8,161 nucleotides of DNA from Planctomycetota bacterium. GTDB taxonomy: Bacteria; Planctomycetota; UBA1135; GCA-002686595. A program made the translations under genes and the position numbers. The notes below the pieces were generated by a model. It was not told the DNA's origin. It saw nothing but the letters and a program-made list of their open reading frames with translations, and did no database searches. Below, in pieces: positions 7,414 through 8,161 of the stretch (positions are counted from its first letter, which is position 1; the number at the start of each line of letters is the position of its first letter). The stretch spans positions 1 to 8,161 of the forward strand of contig JAESRM010000151.1 in the NCBI GenBank assembly GCA_016764635.1, read 5' to 3'.

Positions 7414-7428
7414 GGGGCTGCTAGCCCT
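7414..7428 (+). terminator. Short hairpin after the deoxyhypusine-synthase-like gene
   Basis: GGGCT (7415-7419) pairs with AGCCC (7423-7427) around a 3-base loop, with a possible G-T pair extending the stem. The following bases GTCTTC are only mildly T-rich. It lies 20 bases after the stop, so it is a weak candidate terminator between this gene and the zinc-finger gene. Confidence 0.35.
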
Positions 7429-7459
7429 GTCTTCATCCACCCTAACTGTGACTCCCACC

Positions 7460-8089
7460 ATGTCTGAAGAAACGAACGAACCCGAAGAAGCCCAGCCCGA
7501 CTACATGATCGAGGGCGCACGCTCTTCCCGCTCCAAATGCAAATCCTGCCGCAAGCCGATCCTCAAGGACGTTTTGCGCCTGGGCATCCTGGTCGAAGGC
7601 CCCTTCGGCACCGGCTACATGTGGCACCACGTGGACTGCGCCGCCAAGAAACAATGGGCCAAGGTCGAAGCCGCTTACGCCGCCGAAGCTTGGCAGTACG
7701 CCAAGGAAAAGCCGGCCGACATCCCGGACCTGGAAGATCTGCGCAAGCTGCAAGAGGAAGCCGAGACCAAGAAAAAGGACCGTAAGGTCATCCCCTACGC
7801 CGAGCACGATCCCTCGGGTCGCGCCAAGTGCAAGCACTCCGGTGAGGTCATCGCCAAGGGCGCCCTGCGCGTGGCCCTGGGCCAGGAGGTCGAATTCGGT
7901 GGCCAAACGCGCATCAGCGCTTTCCTCGTGCTGCCCGAGCATGTATCCGCTGCCCTCAGCGTCGAGGAAATCGTGGCCGGCAAGGACATGCACCCCAGCG
8001 AGCTGATCTCCGCCCTCAAGGAAAACACCAAGGGCCTCTCCGACGAGGAAATGGAAACCCTACTCGCCGCCATCGGCGACCTGGGCTGA
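7460..8089 (+). CDS. PARP-type zinc-finger protein with one intact and one degenerate finger
   Basis: The predicted 209-residue cytoplasmic protein has no signal or membrane segment. Residues 15-85 form a PARP-type finger: SRSKCKSC gives Cys27 and Cys30, PILKDVLRLGI matches the I-x-K-x-x-LR-x-G strand, and WHHVDC gives His57 and Cys60 (C-x2-C-x26-H-x2-C). A charged helical linker (about 88-110, rich in Glu and Lys) leads to a second copy: PYAEHDPSGRAKCKHSGEVIAKGALRVAL carries the clear GRAKCK and I-x-KG-x-LR signature, but only Cys124 and His161 of the four ligands remain, with Ser127 and Ala164 at the others. A short helical tail (about 178-206) ends the protein. In eukaryotes such fingers recognise DNA breaks; the role in bacteria is not established. 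GTG at 7448 is an in-frame alternative, but ATG at 7460 with CTCCC three bases upstream matches the neighbours. Confidence 0.78.
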   Translation: MSEETNEPEEAQPDYMIEGARSSRSKCKSCRKPILKDVLRLGILVEGPFGTGYMWHHVDCAAKKQWAKVEAAYAAEAWQYAKEKPADIPDLEDLRKLQEEAETKKKDRKVIPYAEHDPSGRAKCKHSGEVIAKGALRVALGQEVEFGGQTRISAFLVLPEHVSAALSVEEIVAGKDMHPSELISALKENTKGLSDEEMETLLAAIGDLG

Positions 8090-8094
8090 TTGCT

Positions 8095-8131
8095 AACCGG
8101 GGATACGGTGCCGTAGCAAAATCCCCCGGTT
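8095..8131 (+). terminator. Candidate terminator hairpin after the zinc-finger gene
   Basis: AACCGGGG (8095-8102) pairs with CCCCGGTT (8124-8131), and AT (8103-8104) can extend the stem past one bulged C. A weak T/C-rich run follows. The upstream arm shares a base with a competing pair, TTGCTA (8090-8095) and TAGCAA (8114-8119), so two exclusive folds are possible. It begins 6 bases after the stop. Confidence 0.5.
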
Positions 8132-8146
8132 TCTCCCGCCTTACGT

Positions 8147-8161
8147 TTCGGCTTGGCCGAA
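8147..8161. other. Hairpin cut by the window edge
   Basis: TTCGGC (8147-8152) pairs with GCCGAA (8156-8161) around the loop TTG. The preceding T at 8146 suggests the stem may go on past the window. Whether a T-run follows, making it a second terminator, cannot be seen. Confidence 0.4.

Noticed and set aside
7442..7993. Minus-strand open frame of 183 codons opposite the zinc-finger gene
   Set aside because: The plus strand carries the conserved zinc-finger signatures; the antisense translation is a Gly/Leu/Val-rich shadow.
1..8161. CRISPR array, tRNA, rRNA, transposase or phage genes
   Set aside because: No regularly spaced repeats, cloverleaf, conserved rRNA segments or mobile-element proteins were seen on either strand.

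Overview
The window looks like a piece of a moderately GC-rich bacterial chromosome, most likely from Planctomycetota or a close relative. The evidence is the style of the genes: a sugar-phosphate isomerase/epimerase-like TIM barrel with a C-H-E-x-R-x-G-N segment, a lipoprotein joining a right-handed beta-helix to a PA14 domain, an SGNH hydrolase with a membrane anchor, a bacterial deoxyhypusine-synthase-like protein, and no Shine-Dalgarno sequence at any start. This is inference from gene content; no rRNA or other phylogenetic marker is present. I see no tRNA, rRNA, CRISPR array, transposase or insertion sequence.

Layout. Positions 2-649 (+) hold the 3' part of the isomerase/epimerase-like gene, whose start lies outside the window. 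It converges on a minus-strand pair: a predicted lipoprotein (1893-3971) followed 43 bases downstream by an SGNH/GDSL hydrolase (674-1849). These two probably form an envelope or extracellular glycan-related operon. A 349-base divergent intergenic region (3972-4320) contains a perfect GGGGGTC/GACCCCC inverted repeat. The plus strand then carries nadA (quinolinate synthase, 4321-5670), a GIY-YIG domain gene starting 4 bases after it (5675-5995), a strong imperfect hairpin, a deoxyhypusine-synthase-like gene (6152-7393), a small hairpin, and a gene for a two-domain PARP-type zinc-finger protein (7460-8089). Nested hairpins follow to the window edge.

How they may work together. NadA makes quinolinate for NAD biosynthesis, and the deoxyhypusine/homospermidine synthase fold uses NAD, but this may be coincidence. 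The GIY-YIG and PARP-type finger proteins are both nucleic-acid-associated folds, and both lie in the same plus-strand run.

The points most worth following are the bacterial PARP-type finger whose second copy has lost two of four zinc ligands; the bacterial deoxyhypusine-synthase-like enzyme that keeps the catalytic lysine motif but has PKNF where the eukaryotic enzyme has a His pair; and a recurring CTCCC element just upstream of four start codons, together with a promoter placed so that the deoxyhypusine-synthase-like mRNA would be leaderless.
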